64,000 nucleotides of DNA from Streptomyces sp. SID13031 (GCF_010548305.1 NZ_JAAGLV010000002.1:310001-374000); one strand, 5' to 3'; positions 27,816 through 37,731 are shown, numbered from the stretch's first letter. Translations and numbers: made by a program. The notes: a model not told the origin generated them from the letters alone.

Positions 27816-29006
27816 ATGGCGTTCTACCGGCAGGCAGGGCAGATTCCGCCGAAGCGGCACACGCAGTTCCGCAAACCGGACGGCGGGCTGTACTACGAGG
27901 AGCTGATGGGCGAGGAGGGGTTCTCGTCGGACTCGTCGCTGCTCTACCACGCGGGTGTGCCGTCGGCGATCGTCGACTCACAGATCTGGGAGCTGCCCGA
28001 CCTGGCCACGACGGCGAACCACCCGCTGACGCCCCGGCACCTGAAGCTGCACGACCTGTTCCTGTCCGGTGAGGGCAACAACGTGGTCGAGCATCGCCGG
28101 CTGGTCCTCGGCAACGGCGACGTCCGGATCTCGTACGTCATCGCCGCCGCCGTCTCGCCGTACTACCGCAACGCGATCGGCGACGAGTGCGTCTACATCG
28201 AGCGCGGCTCGGCGACCGTCGAGACCGTCTTCGGCGTCCTGGAGGCGGCCGAGGGTGACTACGTGATCATCCCGCGCGCCACCACGCATCGCTGGCTGCC
28301 GGGCGCGGACGGCGTACAGGCGTACTGCATCGAGGCGAACAGCCACATCGCCCCGCCGAAGCGCTACCTGAGCCGCTTCGGCCAGTTCCTCGAACACGCC
28401 CCGTACTGCGAACGCGACCTGCACGCACCGGGATCGACGTTTGTTGTCGATGGCAACGATATCGAGGTGCTCGTCAAGCATCGCGGGCACGGCGCGAGCG
28501 GCATCGTCGGCAGCCGGATGACGTACGCGACGCACCCCTTCGACGTGGTCGGCTGGGATGGTTGCCTCTACCCCTACACCTTCAACGTGAGTGACTTCGA
28601 ACCGATCACCGGCCGGATCCACCAGCCACCACCGGTCCACCAGGTCTTCGAAGCCAACAACTTCGTCATCTGCAACTTCGTCCCCCGAAAGGTCGACTAC
28701 CACCCGCTCTCGGTTCCGGTGCCCTACTACCACTCCAACGTCGACTCCGACGAGGTCATGTTCTACTGCGGCGGCGACTACGAAGCCCGCAAGGGCTCCG
28801 GTATCGCCCTAGGCTCCATCTCCCTCCACCCCGGCGGCTACGCCCACGGCCCCCAGCCGTCAGCCATCGAAGCCTCCCTCGGCGCCGAATCCTTCGAAGA
28901 GCTAGCAGTCATGGTCGACACCTTCCGCCCCCTCGAACTAGGCGAAGGCGGCGCAGCAGTAGACGACGGCGTCTACGCGTGGACGTGGGCCGGCCGCCAC
29001 CTGTAA
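27816..29006 (+). CDS. hmgA: Homogentisate 1,2-dioxygenase
   Basis: 396 residues, a cupin-fold Fe(II) ring-cleaving dioxygenase that makes maleylacetoacetate. Iron-site segments are recognisable: YYHSNVDSDEVMFY (His and Glu) and LHPGGYAHGPQP (His). The N-terminus GQIPPKRHTQF is typical. It is divergent from the unknown-gene/fahA pair. Together with hppD at 15,159 this gives a nearly complete tyrosine to fumarate plus acetoacetate route. Confidence 0.96.
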   Translation: MAFYRQAGQIPPKRHTQFRKPDGGLYYEELMGEEGFSSDSSLLYHAGVPSAIVDSQIWELPDLATTANHPLTPRHLKLHDLFLSGEGNNVVEHRRLVLGNGDVRISYVIAAAVSPYYRNAIGDECVYIERGSATVETVFGVLEAAEGDYVIIPRATTHRWLPGADGVQAYCIEANSHIAPPKRYLSRFGQFLEHAPYCERDLHAPGSTFVVDGNDIEVLVKHRGHGASGIVGSRMTYATHPFDVVGWDGCLYPYTFNVSDFEPITGRIHQPPPVHQVFEANNFVICNFVPRKVDYHPLSVPVPYYHSNVDSDEVMFYCGGDYEARKGSGIALGSISLHPGGYAHGPQPSAIEASLGAESFEELAVMVDTFRPLELGEGGAAVDDGVYAWTWAGRHL

Positions 29007-29300
29007 CAACCCCCACGCCTGCCGCAACGCTCGCGCCTGCGTCGAGCTCGCGAAAGTCGCCACCCACACCAACCTGTCAGCCCACCTTGTGCGCCACCTG
29101 AGCACCAGCAACCCCAAAAAACACTCACGCCGTGCACAAAGTCGCCGGTTTCAGAGGTCAGCGGGCGACGGAGGAGCCTGCGCTCGGGTGGGAGTCAGTC
29201 GCGGAGGGAGCGGCGTAGGAACGGGCGTGGGGAGTATCAGAGGGTGAGGAGTTGTAGGTGTCGAGGGGCAGGCGGACCTCGGGGCTGAGAGGGTTGGGGG
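29007..29300. other. Intergenic region, no gene seen
   Basis: 294 bases of GC-rich sequence between hmgA and the next membrane protein. No convincing small gene, terminator or operator was found by eye. Confidence 0.5.
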
Positions 29301-29927
29301 ATGAGCGATCAAGTTCCGGTGCAGACGTTCGTCGTCAGCATCGATCGGGATGCTGTGGTGCAGCGTCGGGCCGTGGTCAGTAAGGTGCAGCGGCGGGGGG
29401 CGTGGGCGACGCTGGTGATCGGGGCCTTGGGCATCGGGCTGGCGCTGTTCGCGCTGATCGCCTTCCGGGGGGCCGGGATGTGGCCGTTCTCGTTGTTGTT
29501 GATTGCGGCAATGGTCCCGCTGGTGCTCAGTACGCTGCTGGCGCTCAAGCTGGACAAGGAGCGGCAACACTGGTTCGCGGCGAACGAGTTGCCGCCGGTG
29601 GCGATGCGGATGTCGCCCAAGGGGCTGGAGCTGGCCTGCGAGGGGGCGGCGTACCCGGTGATCTTGCCGTGGACTGCGGTCAAGGGGTTCAAGCAGGTGA
29701 AGATCTTCGGGCAGTTCGTGCTCGAGTTGCAGTTGCAGCCGGGGATCGGGGCGACCACCGCCGGCGTACGCGGGCTCGATCAGCCGGCCGTCCGCTCGGT
29801 AGTCAAGCCGAGCCCGCTGCTCAAACCGACCGGTCTCTACCTGGTGAAGTCCCTCGACCAGCCGGTCCATGTCATAGATCAAGCCTTGAAACACTTCTCC
29901 GGAGGCAAAGCCTCAGTCGCCAGCTAG
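29301..29927 (+). CDS. Membrane protein, unknown function
   Basis: 208 residues with two adjacent hydrophobic segments (about residues 33-55 and 60-80). A cytoplasmic-looking C-terminal domain follows, with ILPWTAVKGFKQVKIFGQFVLEL, reminiscent of bacterial PH-like (YdbS/YcxB-type) domains. That resemblance is weak. The gene stands alone, convergent with the polysaccharide deacetylase. Confidence 0.75.
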   Translation: MSDQVPVQTFVVSIDRDAVVQRRAVVSKVQRRGAWATLVIGALGIGLALFALIAFRGAGMWPFSLLLIAAMVPLVLSTLLALKLDKERQHWFAANELPPVAMRMSPKGLELACEGAAYPVILPWTAVKGFKQVKIFGQFVLELQLQPGIGATTAGVRGLDQPAVRSVVKPSPLLKPTGLYLVKSLDQPVHVIDQALKHFSGGKASVAS

Positions 29928-29941
29928 AGCCAGCTAGCTAG

Positions 29942-30748
29942 CTAGCAGGGGAGCGCGCGGAAGGTGTAGCCGCGGGCCGTCAGCTGGGTCAGGGACCGCT
30001 CCAGCGCCGCGACGGTCTCGGCGCGGTTGCCGCCGCCGTCGTGCATCAGGATGATGGCGCCGGGGTAGGCGCCGCGGAGGATCGCGCGCTCGATCTTGGC
30101 CGCGCCGGGCTTCTTCCAGTCGTTCGTGTCGACGTCCCAGAGCACCTGCCGCTGGTGGTTGGCCGTGGCGACTGCTTCGACCAGCGCGTTCGTGTCGCGG
30201 TACGGCGGGCGGAAGCACTTGGACTTCACGCCGCTGAAGATCTCCTCCTTGACCCGCTGAGGGGTCAGGTGGGTGAGCATCGGGTGGTCCCAGGTGTGGT
30301 TGCCGACGTGGTGCCCGAGGCTCCGCTCGATCTCGACCAGCTCCGGGTGAGCGGCCGCCTCCCGGCCGAGGACGAAGAACGTCGCCTTCGCGTGGTGCCG
30401 GGCCAGCACGCTAAGCACCTTCGGCGTCCATTCCTCCTGCGGCCCGTCGTCGAAGGTCAGGTAGATGACCTTGCCGTCGTTGCCCAGCGTCCAGTCGTCC
30501 GCGGTGGCCGCTGTGCCCGTCCGCTGGTTCTTCCGCCCAGCGGCGGTGGTCCGGTGCCCGCGCGTAGACGTCAGCTTCTGCCGCGAGAACTTCGCCGAAA
30601 CCAGCTTCGCCGGCGGCTGCCCGGCCGGTCCGGAGGCGACCAACCTGTCGCCGGACGTCTGCGGTGACGATGGGGTGGCCGCCTGGGCGAGGGCGGCTAC
30701 GAACAAGATGGCGGCAACGAGAAAGAGTTTGCCGGGCGGCAAGGTCAT
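29942..30748 (-). CDS. Secreted polysaccharide deacetylase (NodB homology)
   Basis: 268 residues with an N-terminal signal peptide (MTLPPGKLFLVAAILFVAAL) and a low-complexity linker to about residue 90. The NodB domain contains YLTFDDGPQEE (catalytic and metal Asp), GNHTWDHP (metal His pair), RPPYRD and the terminal LMHDGGG. It probably removes acetyl groups from peptidoglycan or chitin-like polymers outside the cell. ATG at 30,748 follows GAGAGGA. Divergent from the nucleotidase gene. Confidence 0.92.
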   Translation of the reverse strand: MTLPPGKLFLVAAILFVAALAQAATPSSPQTSGDRLVASGPAGQPPAKLVSAKFSRQKLTSTRGHRTTAAGRKNQRTGTAATADDWTLGNDGKVIYLTFDDGPQEEWTPKVLSVLARHHAKATFFVLGREAAAHPELVEIERSLGHHVGNHTWDHPMLTHLTPQRVKEEIFSGVKSKCFRPPYRDTNALVEAVATANHQRQVLWDVDTNDWKKPGAAKIERAILRGAYPGAIILMHDGGGNRAETVAALERSLTQLTARGYTFRALPC

Positions 30749-30890
30749 TGCGGCATCCTCTCGTGACCGCGGGGCTATCCCGGCACCACCCCCGGCGCGC
30801 CGCACGTATCGTGCCTCTCGGGGCATCCCGCGCACGCTCACAGGCACGCCGGCCGCTCCAGCCAGAACCCGACGACGCGTGAGGCGACAG

Positions 30891-32801
30891 ATGACGGACA
30901 GCGACCAGACGACAGCCGGTACTGGGGCCGGCGGCCCGGCGAACCAGGCAGATGGAGCAGTGGACCGGGGCATGGGCAGGCGAACGGTGATCGGTGGCGC
31001 CGCCGCGGCACTGGCAGCGGCCGGCTTCCAGGCTGCGCCGGCGTACGCGGGCAAGGGCCATGGGCCCAAGGAGCCGGAGGTGATCCGGCTGAGCGTGATG
31101 GGCACGACCGACCTGCACGGCAACGTCTTCAACTGGGACTACTTCAAGAACACCGAGTACGACGACGCCGCCCACAACGACATCGGGCTGGCCAAGATCG
31201 CCACCTTGGTGAAGGCCGTCCGGGCCCGGATCAAGGCCGAGCGGCACACGCCCGACCCGCTGATGATCGACGCCGGCGACACCATCCAGGGCACCCCGCT
31301 GGCCTACTACTTCGCCAAGATCCAGCCCATCACCGGCGGTCACCGGCACCCGATGGCCGCGGCGATGAACGAGATCGAGTACGACGCCGCCGCGCTCGGC
31401 AACCACGAGTTCAACTACGGCCTGGACATCCTGCGCAAGTTCCAGAGCCAGCTCCACTTCCCGCTGCTGGGCGCCAACGCCCAGGACTGGTCCACCGGCC
31501 TGCCGGTCTTCCCGCCGTACGTGCTGAAGAAGGTCCAGGTGCACGGCCAGGGCCCGATCACGGTCGGCATCCTCGGCCTGACCAACCCCGGGATCGCGAT
31601 CTGGGACAAGGCGAACGTCGAGAACAAGATCAAGTTCGGCGGCATCGTCGAGCTCGCCAAGGAGTGGGTCCCCAGGGTCCGCGCGGCCGGCGCCGACGTG
31701 GTGATCGTCTCCGCGCACTCCGGGATGGACCTGTCCTCCTCGTACGGCGACGCGCTACCGGTTCCCGAGAACGCCTCGGTCCTGATGGCCGAGACCGTCC
31801 CCGGGATCGACGCCGTACTGGTCGGGCACGCGCACCTGGAGATCCCGCAGCGACTCGTGACGAACAAGACCACCGGCGAGCAGGTCGTGCTGACCGAGCC
31901 GCTCAAGTGGGGTATGCGGCTCTCGCTGATCGACCTCGACCTGCAGAAGGTCGGCGGCAAGTGGAAGGTCCTCGGCCGGCACAGCCAGGTGCTCAACGCG
32001 AACACGGTCGCCGCGGACGCCAAGGTCGTCCGGATCCTGCAGGAGGACCACGACAAGGTCGTCAACTACGTCAACTCCAAGATCGGCACCTGCACCGAGG
32101 CGATGTCCGCCGCGACCGCGCCCTGGGAGGACACGGCCGCGCTGGACTTCGTCAACTTCATCCAGGCCGACGCCGTGAGCAAGGCCCTGGTCGGTACGCC
32201 GCAGGCCACACTGCCGGTACTTGCGATCGCCGCGCCTTTCAACCGCGCGGCGGCGATCCCCGCGGGTGACGTCTCGATCCGCGACGTCGCCGGGCTCTAC
32301 ATCTTCGACAACACGCTGCTCGCGGTCACGATGACCGGCGCTCAGGTGAAGGACTACCTGGAGTTCTCCGCGCAGTACTTCAAGCAGGTCAGCGGCCCGG
32401 GCCCGTTCCCGGCCGACCAGGTGACCAACGCCGTGACGCCGACCGCTCCGGGCGGTACGCCGGACTACAACTACGACATCATGGGCGGCCTGACCAAGCC
32501 GATGGCGTACAAGATCGACATCGCCAAGGCCCCCGGCTCGCGGATCACGGACCTCAGCTACGACGGTGCGCCGGTGGCCGCAGACCAGCAGTTCGTCGTC
32601 GCGGTCAACAACTACCGGCAGTCCGGCGGCGGCAACTTCCCGCACGTCAAGACCGCTCCGGTCGTCTACAACCGCCAGGTCGAGATCCGCCAGTTGATGA
32701 TCGACTACGTGACCGCCACCGGCGAGGTCAACCCGAACGCCTTCCACACCACCGACTGGTCGCTCATCTCCAACGGCAGCCCAATCGTGGTCAACGGCTA
32801 G
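30891..32801 (+). CDS. Tat-exported 5'-nucleotidase / 2',3'-cyclic phosphodiesterase
   Basis: 636 residues. A Tat signal reads GRRTVIGGAAAALAA near residue 30. The calcineurin-like metallophosphatase domain carries TTDLHGN, DAGDTIQG, LGNHEFNYG, SAHSG and GHAHLE, the binuclear metal site motifs. A C-terminal 5'-nucleotidase domain follows (AIAAPFNRAAAIPAGDVSIRD, FVVAVNNYRQSGGGNF). It likely releases phosphate and nucleosides from external nucleotides. The ATG at 30,891 is preceded by GAGGCGA. Its 3' end overlaps the SARP gene by 11 bases, convergently. Confidence 0.93.
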   Translation: MTDSDQTTAGTGAGGPANQADGAVDRGMGRRTVIGGAAAALAAAGFQAAPAYAGKGHGPKEPEVIRLSVMGTTDLHGNVFNWDYFKNTEYDDAAHNDIGLAKIATLVKAVRARIKAERHTPDPLMIDAGDTIQGTPLAYYFAKIQPITGGHRHPMAAAMNEIEYDAAALGNHEFNYGLDILRKFQSQLHFPLLGANAQDWSTGLPVFPPYVLKKVQVHGQGPITVGILGLTNPGIAIWDKANVENKIKFGGIVELAKEWVPRVRAAGADVVIVSAHSGMDLSSSYGDALPVPENASVLMAETVPGIDAVLVGHAHLEIPQRLVTNKTTGEQVVLTEPLKWGMRLSLIDLDLQKVGGKWKVLGRHSQVLNANTVAADAKVVRILQEDHDKVVNYVNSKIGTCTEAMSAATAPWEDTAALDFVNFIQADAVSKALVGTPQATLPVLAIAAPFNRAAAIPAGDVSIRDVAGLYIFDNTLLAVTMTGAQVKDYLEFSAQYFKQVSGPGPFPADQVTNAVTPTAPGGTPDYNYDIMGGLTKPMAYKIDIAKAPGSRITDLSYDGAPVAADQQFVVAVNNYRQSGGGNFPHVKTAPVVYNRQVEIRQLMIDYVTATGEVNPNAFHTTDWSLISNGSPIVVNG

Positions 32802-35547
32802 CCCCCGCCTCGGCGAGTCCGGCCAGACTGCGTCGCTCTCCCCACTGGTCGCCTAATCCGCGCCAGAGCCGGAGGGCGTCGCCGAGGTGCCGGACCGAGT
32901 CGTCGGTCCGGCCCGCGCGCAGGCAGGACTCGCCGAGCTGGGTGAGAGCGTGGCCGAGCATGTGTTCGTAGCCCTCCGCACGAAGCAGGGCGACGCAGCG
33001 CAGGCCACGCTCGATCGCTTCGTCATGCCGCCCGAGGCTGGACAGCACCGCGCCGAGGCTGTCCGCCACCGAGGCTTCGACGAAGCGATTGCCGCGCTGC
33101 CGGGCGAGCAGCATCGCGTCCTCGAGCAGGGGCAGTACCTCCAGGTGGCGGCCCATCATCGAGTACGCGACCGCGAGGTTGCTCGCGATGACCTGGTCGC
33201 CGCCGGCCTCGACCTGGCCGGGATCCAGCTCGAGATCGGTGAGGATCTCGATCGCGGCCTCATGACCCGCGACGGCCTCCTCCTGCTGCCCGAGGAAGTG
33301 GTGGACCAGGCCGGCGTCGTTGGCGAGCCTTCCCTGGCTCAGCCGATCACCCGACCGCCGCGCGGCGGCCTGGCCGATCTCGATCGCGCCGAGCCACTCC
33401 GTCCACCTGCTCGTGCTGTGGCAGAGCGCGCCCAGCGCAGTGGCAAGGTCAGCCGCACTCTGGTCGAACCCACGATGGGCAGCCATACGTAGTACATCGA
33501 TCAGAGCCGTGAGATGGCCGCCGGCCCATGTCATCGCCTCGTCATACGTGAGCCGTACTGCCGCCTGTACTGCCGCAGTGGAGCTGATCTGGCCGAGACC
33601 GGGCGCCAGGATCTCCCGGGTGCGGACGGCGGCCGCGAGGTACCAGCCGATGAGGCGCTCGATGGCGGCGCCGGCGCTGGAACCGGGCTCGTCCAGCCCG
33701 GCGCATTCGTGGGCGTAGACGCGCAGTAGGTCGTGGAAGCGATAGCGATCGCGGCCGACCTGCTCCAGCAGATGCCAGCGGACCAGGCTGTCGAGCTGCC
33801 GCCGGGCAGCGGGTTCGTCGATCGCGAGTAGGGCGGCCGCATCCGGTACGCCGACCTCCTGCGCCGGATGCAGACCGAGCAGCCGGAACGCCTGGGCGTC
33901 GGCCGGTTTCAGGGCCCGGTACGACCACGAGAAGACCGCGCGGACCGCTGACGACTCGTCATCCGGGGTCGAGAGGCTGTCCAGCCGGTCGCCGTCGACG
34001 CGCAACTCGTTGACCAGGTCGCCGATCGAGTAGTGGTCGCTGCCCGCGATCCGCTCGGCTGCGATCCGCAACGCGAGTGGAAGGTGGCCGCAGTACGCCG
34101 CGAGCTCGCGCGCGAGCGGGACGTCGGACTCGACCAGCTCGGCGCCCAGGACCTGGCGGAGCAGATCGAGGGACGCATCCGGCGCCAGTACCTCGACGCT
34201 GACCCTGGTGGCGCCGTCGCGGGCGACCAGGCCGGCCAGCCGATTGCGGCTCGTCACCACGGCCAGACATCCCCGCGATCCGGGAAGCAACGGACGTACC
34301 TGCTCGACGTCGACCGCGTTGTCGAGCACGACCAGTACTTTGCGCCCGGTGAGCAGCGAACGGTAGAGCCCGGCTTTGGCGGTCGCGTTCTGCTGAAGCA
34401 GTTCGGGATCGGCACCCAGCCCTCGCAGCAGGTGCTCGAGTGCGTCGCCGGACGTCAGGGCGGCGGCCCGGGGATCGAAACCCCGAAGGTCGAGGAACAA
34501 CTGACCGTCGGGGAAGGAACCCGCGACCTGGCGGGCAAGCTGCACGGCCAGGGCTGTCTTGCCGACTCCCGCGGGGCCGTCGATGGCGAGGATCAACACG
34601 AACCCACCGAGCGCGTCGCTGGTGGCTGCCTCGCACAGCTCGGTGGCCCGGCGCAGCTCGCCGTCGCGGCCGGTGAAGTGAGCGACCTCGTGGGGGAGTT
34701 GAGCCGGTACTACGCCGACGACCGGCGGCTGCGGGCGGCGGCTCAGGTTCTCGGCCTCGGCTGCTCCGCCGAGGACCCGCTCCTGCATCTGCCGCAGGGC
34801 CTGGCCTGGTTCGATCCCGAGCTCGTCGATGAGCCGGCGGCGAATGCTCTGGTAGACGTCGAGCGCCTCGGCCTGCCGCCCGGTCCGGTAGAGCCCGAGC
34901 ATCAAGAGCTCGGAAAGCCTTTCGCGCAAGGGATTCGCGGCCGACAGTACGGCCAGGGCGCTGACTGCGTCGGCGGCGCTGCTCGTCTCGATCAGCGCGG
35001 CGCAGCGGATCTCCTGGACATCGAGCTCGAGCGCCTCCAGCCTCGCCCGTTCGGCGGTGACGAGAGGGCCGATGGCGCCGCCGAGGGCCGGTCCCTGCCA
35101 TTGCGCCAAGGCGAGGTCGCAGTGTGCCAGCGCCTGCGAGAAGTCGTCGACGGACCAGCGCCGCCGGGCCTCGGCCGCGGCCTCCTCGAATCGGCGGACA
35201 TCGATCGACTCCGTTGGCAGCAGCAACGAATAGCCCGCTCTGCTGCTCGTCAGCAGGCGGTGCGGGTGGCCGCGGGTCCAGTCCGGCTGGAGTGCTTTGC
35301 GCAGCGCCGAGACATAGGTGTAGACGCCGCCCTCGGCTGTCTTCGGCACTGCCTCACCCCATAGGGCATCCACCAACTGGTCCAGGGTGACCGTCGCATT
35401 GGCCCGCAAGGCGAGAACGGCGAAGAGGGACCGTGGGCCGGGCGCGCCGAGCTCGATCTCGGCGCCGGCCTCGAGCACACCGACCTGCCCGAGCAACCGA
35501 ACCGATGTCCTGGTCTCGCTCCTCGAACCACTGGCTGAGGTCATCAT
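32791..35547 (-). CDS. SARP/AfsR-type transcriptional regulator (BTAD-NB-ARC-TPR)
   Basis: About 918 residues. An OmpR-type winged helix comes first (about 15-105, TVTLDQLVDALWG...). The bacterial transcriptional activation domain (about 110-260, RERLSELLMLGLYRTGRQAEALDVYQ) is next. The NB-ARC ATPase has P-loop DGPAGVGKTALAVQLA and VLVVLDNAVDVEQVRPLLPG. TPR-like repeats fill the C-terminus. It resembles AfsR, a pleiotropic activator of secondary metabolism. ATGs at 35,547 and 35,544 follow GGAAG; a GTG at 35,559 is possible. No biosynthetic cluster adjoins it. Confidence 0.92.
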   Translation of the reverse strand: MMTSASGSRSETRTSVRLLGQVGVLEAGAEIELGAPGPRSLFAVLALRANATVTLDQLVDALWGEAVPKTAEGGVYTYVSALRKALQPDWTRGHPHRLLTSSRAGYSLLLPTESIDVRRFEEAAAEARRRWSVDDFSQALAHCDLALAQWQGPALGGAIGPLVTAERARLEALELDVQEIRCAALIETSSAADAVSALAVLSAANPLRERLSELLMLGLYRTGRQAEALDVYQSIRRRLIDELGIEPGQALRQMQERVLGGAAEAENLSRRPQPPVVGVVPAQLPHEVAHFTGRDGELRRATELCEAATSDALGGFVLILAIDGPAGVGKTALAVQLARQVAGSFPDGQLFLDLRGFDPRAAALTSGDALEHLLRGLGADPELLQQNATAKAGLYRSLLTGRKVLVVLDNAVDVEQVRPLLPGSRGCLAVVTSRNRLAGLVARDGATRVSVEVLAPDASLDLLRQVLGAELVESDVPLARELAAYCGHLPLALRIAAERIAGSDHYSIGDLVNELRVDGDRLDSLSTPDDESSAVRAVFSWSYRALKPADAQAFRLLGLHPAQEVGVPDAAALLAIDEPAARRQLDSLVRWHLLEQVGRDRYRFHDLLRVYAHECAGLDEPGSSAGAAIERLIGWYLAAAVRTREILAPGLGQISSTAAVQAAVRLTYDEAMTWAGGHLTALIDVLRMAAHRGFDQSAADLATALGALCHSTSRWTEWLGAIEIGQAAARRSGDRLSQGRLANDAGLVHHFLGQQEEAVAGHEAAIEILTDLELDPGQVEAGGDQVIASNLAVAYSMMGRHLEVLPLLEDAMLLARQRGNRFVEASVADSLGAVLSSLGRHDEAIERGLRCVALLRAEGYEHMLGHALTQLGESCLRAGRTDDSVRHLGDALRLWRGLGDQWGERRSLAGLAEAGASR

Positions 35548-35605
35548 TCTTCCGGCCACCTCGGAACTGAAGATCCCCCGGGACGACGGGTCTCACTATG
35601 ACCGG

Positions 35606-36415
35606 TCAGCTGGTGGCTGCCAAGGTCTCGTTGCCCCGATCATCGACCCTCGCCCCGATCGCCGACCGGGCTGCGGCCTCGGCGATCCGCCGAAGCCAGA
35701 GCACTGTCTGGCCACAGTCGGCGAGCGATTTCGCCTTCGCCGTCAGCACCACCGGCGGTCGGCCTGGACCGAGCGGCAGCGCAACCGCGAGACAGCTGAT
35801 CCCGTCCACTTCGGCGATTGCGAACTGGCGGCGCCTGATCCGCAGCAGCTCGCTCTGCATCGCCGTTGCCTCGCCGGCTGTCAGTCCCCAGGTCTCCGCA
35901 AGGTCGCAGACGGCCCGCGGATCGTGGCTGAGCAGCATCCGGCCGGCTGCGGTGCTGTGGGCGGCCGCACGGCCGGAGTCGTCGCTGGCGGTCCGTGGAT
36001 TGTCGTGACCGTAGACGCGATGAGCGAACACGACGTCAGCGCCGTCGAGCACTGCGAGGCTTGAGGTCAGCCGCGTCCTCGCCATCGCGTCCCCGGCGTA
36101 CGGCGCGAGCCGGCGCAGCAGTTCCGGCCTGCTCCTGTCATGACCGTGGTTCCCCAGCCGGGAGACCGTACTGCGTGATCGCTCCGCTGCCGCGTAACCG
36201 ATGCCGAACCGGACCACGACCCCGGCGGCGATGAGTTCGCCGAGCAGCCGATGCGTCGTCGACTTCGGTAGCCCGGTGGACCTGCTCAGCTCGGACAGCC
36301 GCATCGCCGGGCAGGCGGCGCGCAGCGCGTCGTACAGGGCGAAGGCCTTGCCGATCGCCGCCGCCGGCGTCTGGTCGTCCGGCCGGGCGAGCTCGGGTGC
36401 CGCGGAAGCTGTCAT
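35606..36415 (-). CDS. IclR family transcriptional regulator
   Basis: 269 residues. The winged helix includes MRLSELSRSTGLPKSTTHRLLGELIAAGVV. The effector domain has AHSTAAGRMLLSHDPRAV and ends FAIAEVDGISCLAVALPLG. The ATG at 36,415 starts the protein; further open frame upstream runs through a terminator and is rejected. Neighbouring targets are unclear. Confidence 0.9.
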   Translation of the reverse strand: MTASAAPELARPDDQTPAAAIGKAFALYDALRAACPAMRLSELSRSTGLPKSTTHRLLGELIAAGVVVRFGIGYAAAERSRSTVSRLGNHGHDRSRPELLRRLAPYAGDAMARTRLTSSLAVLDGADVVFAHRVYGHDNPRTASDDSGRAAAHSTAAGRMLLSHDPRAVCDLAETWGLTAGEATAMQSELLRIRRRQFAIAEVDGISCLAVALPLGPGRPPVVLTAKAKSLADCGQTVLWLRRIAEAAARSAIGARVDDRGNETLAATS

Positions 36416-36476
36416 GAATCCAGGCTCGGGCAGGCGTCTCGGCGATTTCTCGATGATTTCTCGAGACGCGGAAAAG

Positions 36477-36512
36477 CCTGTGGGTGCCCAGGCAGATCTG
36501 GGCACCCACAGG
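36477..36512 (-). terminator. Terminator of the small peptide gene
   Basis: Perfect 14-bp stem (36477-36490 with 36499-36512), 8-base loop. On the minus strand it is followed by CTTTTCC, and it lies 18 bases past the peptide's stop. Confidence 0.85.
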
Positions 36513-36530
36513 CCTCGAAGTACGGAGGGG

Positions 36531-36671
36531 TTACGGACAGGCGCGGCTGCAGACCGCCATGGACTGGCCGTCGGGCGAATGCACGAGGCTGACCGCGAAG
36601 CCACCGACGGCGAGGGCGCCGAGGGCGAGGGCCGCGGCGAGACGGTTCTTGTGGAGCAGGGACTTGATCAT
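36531..36671 (-). CDS. 46-residue secreted Cys-containing peptide
   Basis: Short gene with an excellent ribosome binding site (AGGAGG, six bases before ATG). The peptide starts MIKSLLHKNRLAAALALGAL, a signal-peptide or membrane-anchor segment, and ends SMAVCSRACP, so cleavage would free roughly 15 residues with two Cys. A dedicated perfect terminator follows. The strong RBS and terminator argue that it is real. I do not recognise the family; it could be a signalling or bacteriocin-like peptide or a membrane mini-protein. Confidence 0.75.
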   Translation of the reverse strand: MIKSLLHKNRLAAALALGALAVGGFAVSLVHSPDGQSMAVCSRACP

Positions 36672-36816
36672 GTTTTCCTCCTGGGGGCACCGGAGCGATA
36701 GCCGGCCGGGCTGACCGGCTGCCCAGAAGTAGAGCAGCGGCGAACACGCCGTGGACCGCCCTGTTCCGTCGGCCGGAACACTTTCCAGATAAGGAAGGAC
36801 GTCGCCCCCTGAGGTC

Positions 36817-37674
36817 TCACCGGGTGCCGGTGACGACCAGTATCTCGCACGGGCCCGCAAACCCTTGTGGGCCGTCGAACTGGGCGAGTTGCTCGGTGAC
36901 TTCCTGCCAGGCCGCAGCTTTGGCGTCGTCGTCCAGCCGGGAGAGCATCTGGTGCAACGCGCCGAACGACTCGCGTTCGAACCGGACACACTCCGCGGCA
37001 CTTGGCAGCCGGACGGGCGACGGAACGGTCGTCACCGTGATGTCGCGGAAACCCGCCGCCGAGAAGGCCTTTTCGGCGACCCCTGGTCCGCCGAGGCTGA
37101 ACGGCCCGGGCTGATCTGGCACCGGTGGCGGCAGTTCCGCCCGGCGGCGAATGATGCCCACCGGGATCGAGAAGAAGCCGTTGCGGTCCGGCGTCGAGTA
37201 GACGATCGCGGAAAACTTCCCGCCCGGCCGCAACGCCCGGCGGATCCCCGTGAGGGCGGCCTGCTGGTCGGGGAAGTAGATCAGGCCGACCCGGGAAATC
37301 GCTGCGTCGTACTCGCGCCCGGCCAGCGCGGAGAGGTTCTCGCCGTCGGCCTCCAGGGTTTCGACCGTCTCGATCCCAGCCTCGGTCGCGGCGCGGGCGG
37401 CGTACCGGAGGATGGCGGGGGAGATGTCGGTGGCCAGTACGCTGCCGCCAGGCCCAGCCAGTCGCGCGGCGGCGAGGGTCTGCCCGCCGGCCCCTGCGGC
37501 GATGTCGAGCACGCGGTCGTCCTTGCCGATCCCGGCCGCCCGGAGCATGGCATCGGTCGCCTCGCCCAGCCAGTCGTCGATGGTGGGACCCCAATGGCTC
37601 CATGCCTGCGCGGCCTCTTCCCACTGGGCCCGCGTTGTCTGCTTGAACACGATCGGATCGAAACTGGTGGTCAT
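36817..37674 (-). CDS. Class I SAM-dependent methyltransferase
   Basis: 285 residues of the UbiE/Methyltransf_11 type. Motif I reads VLDIAAGAGGQTLAAA, then ATDISPAIL, DAAISRVGLIYF and LRPGGKFSAIVY. The substrate is unknown. Divergent from an HxlR-type regulator with an 88-base intergenic region, a pairing often seen for stress- or quinone-responsive enzymes. Confidence 0.9.
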   Translation of the reverse strand: MTTSFDPIVFKQTTRAQWEEAAQAWSHWGPTIDDWLGEATDAMLRAAGIGKDDRVLDIAAGAGGQTLAAARLAGPGGSVLATDISPAILRYAARAATEAGIETVETLEADGENLSALAGREYDAAISRVGLIYFPDQQAALTGIRRALRPGGKFSAIVYSTPDRNGFFSIPVGIIRRRAELPPPVPDQPGPFSLGGPGVAEKAFSAAGFRDITVTTVPSPVRLPSAAECVRFERESFGALHQMLSRLDDDAKAAAWQEVTEQLAQFDGPQGFAGPCEILVVTGTR

Positions 37675-37731
37675 GTTTCCCCCTCGGTTTGATGAGGGTT
37701 CCAGCGCAACACCGGCGTGCGATGCTTTCTA

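Noticed and set aside
32791..35547. SARP regulator as marker of an adjacent antibiotic cluster
   Set aside because: Flanking genes are a nucleotidase and an IclR regulator; no NRPS, PKS or tailoring genes are beside it.
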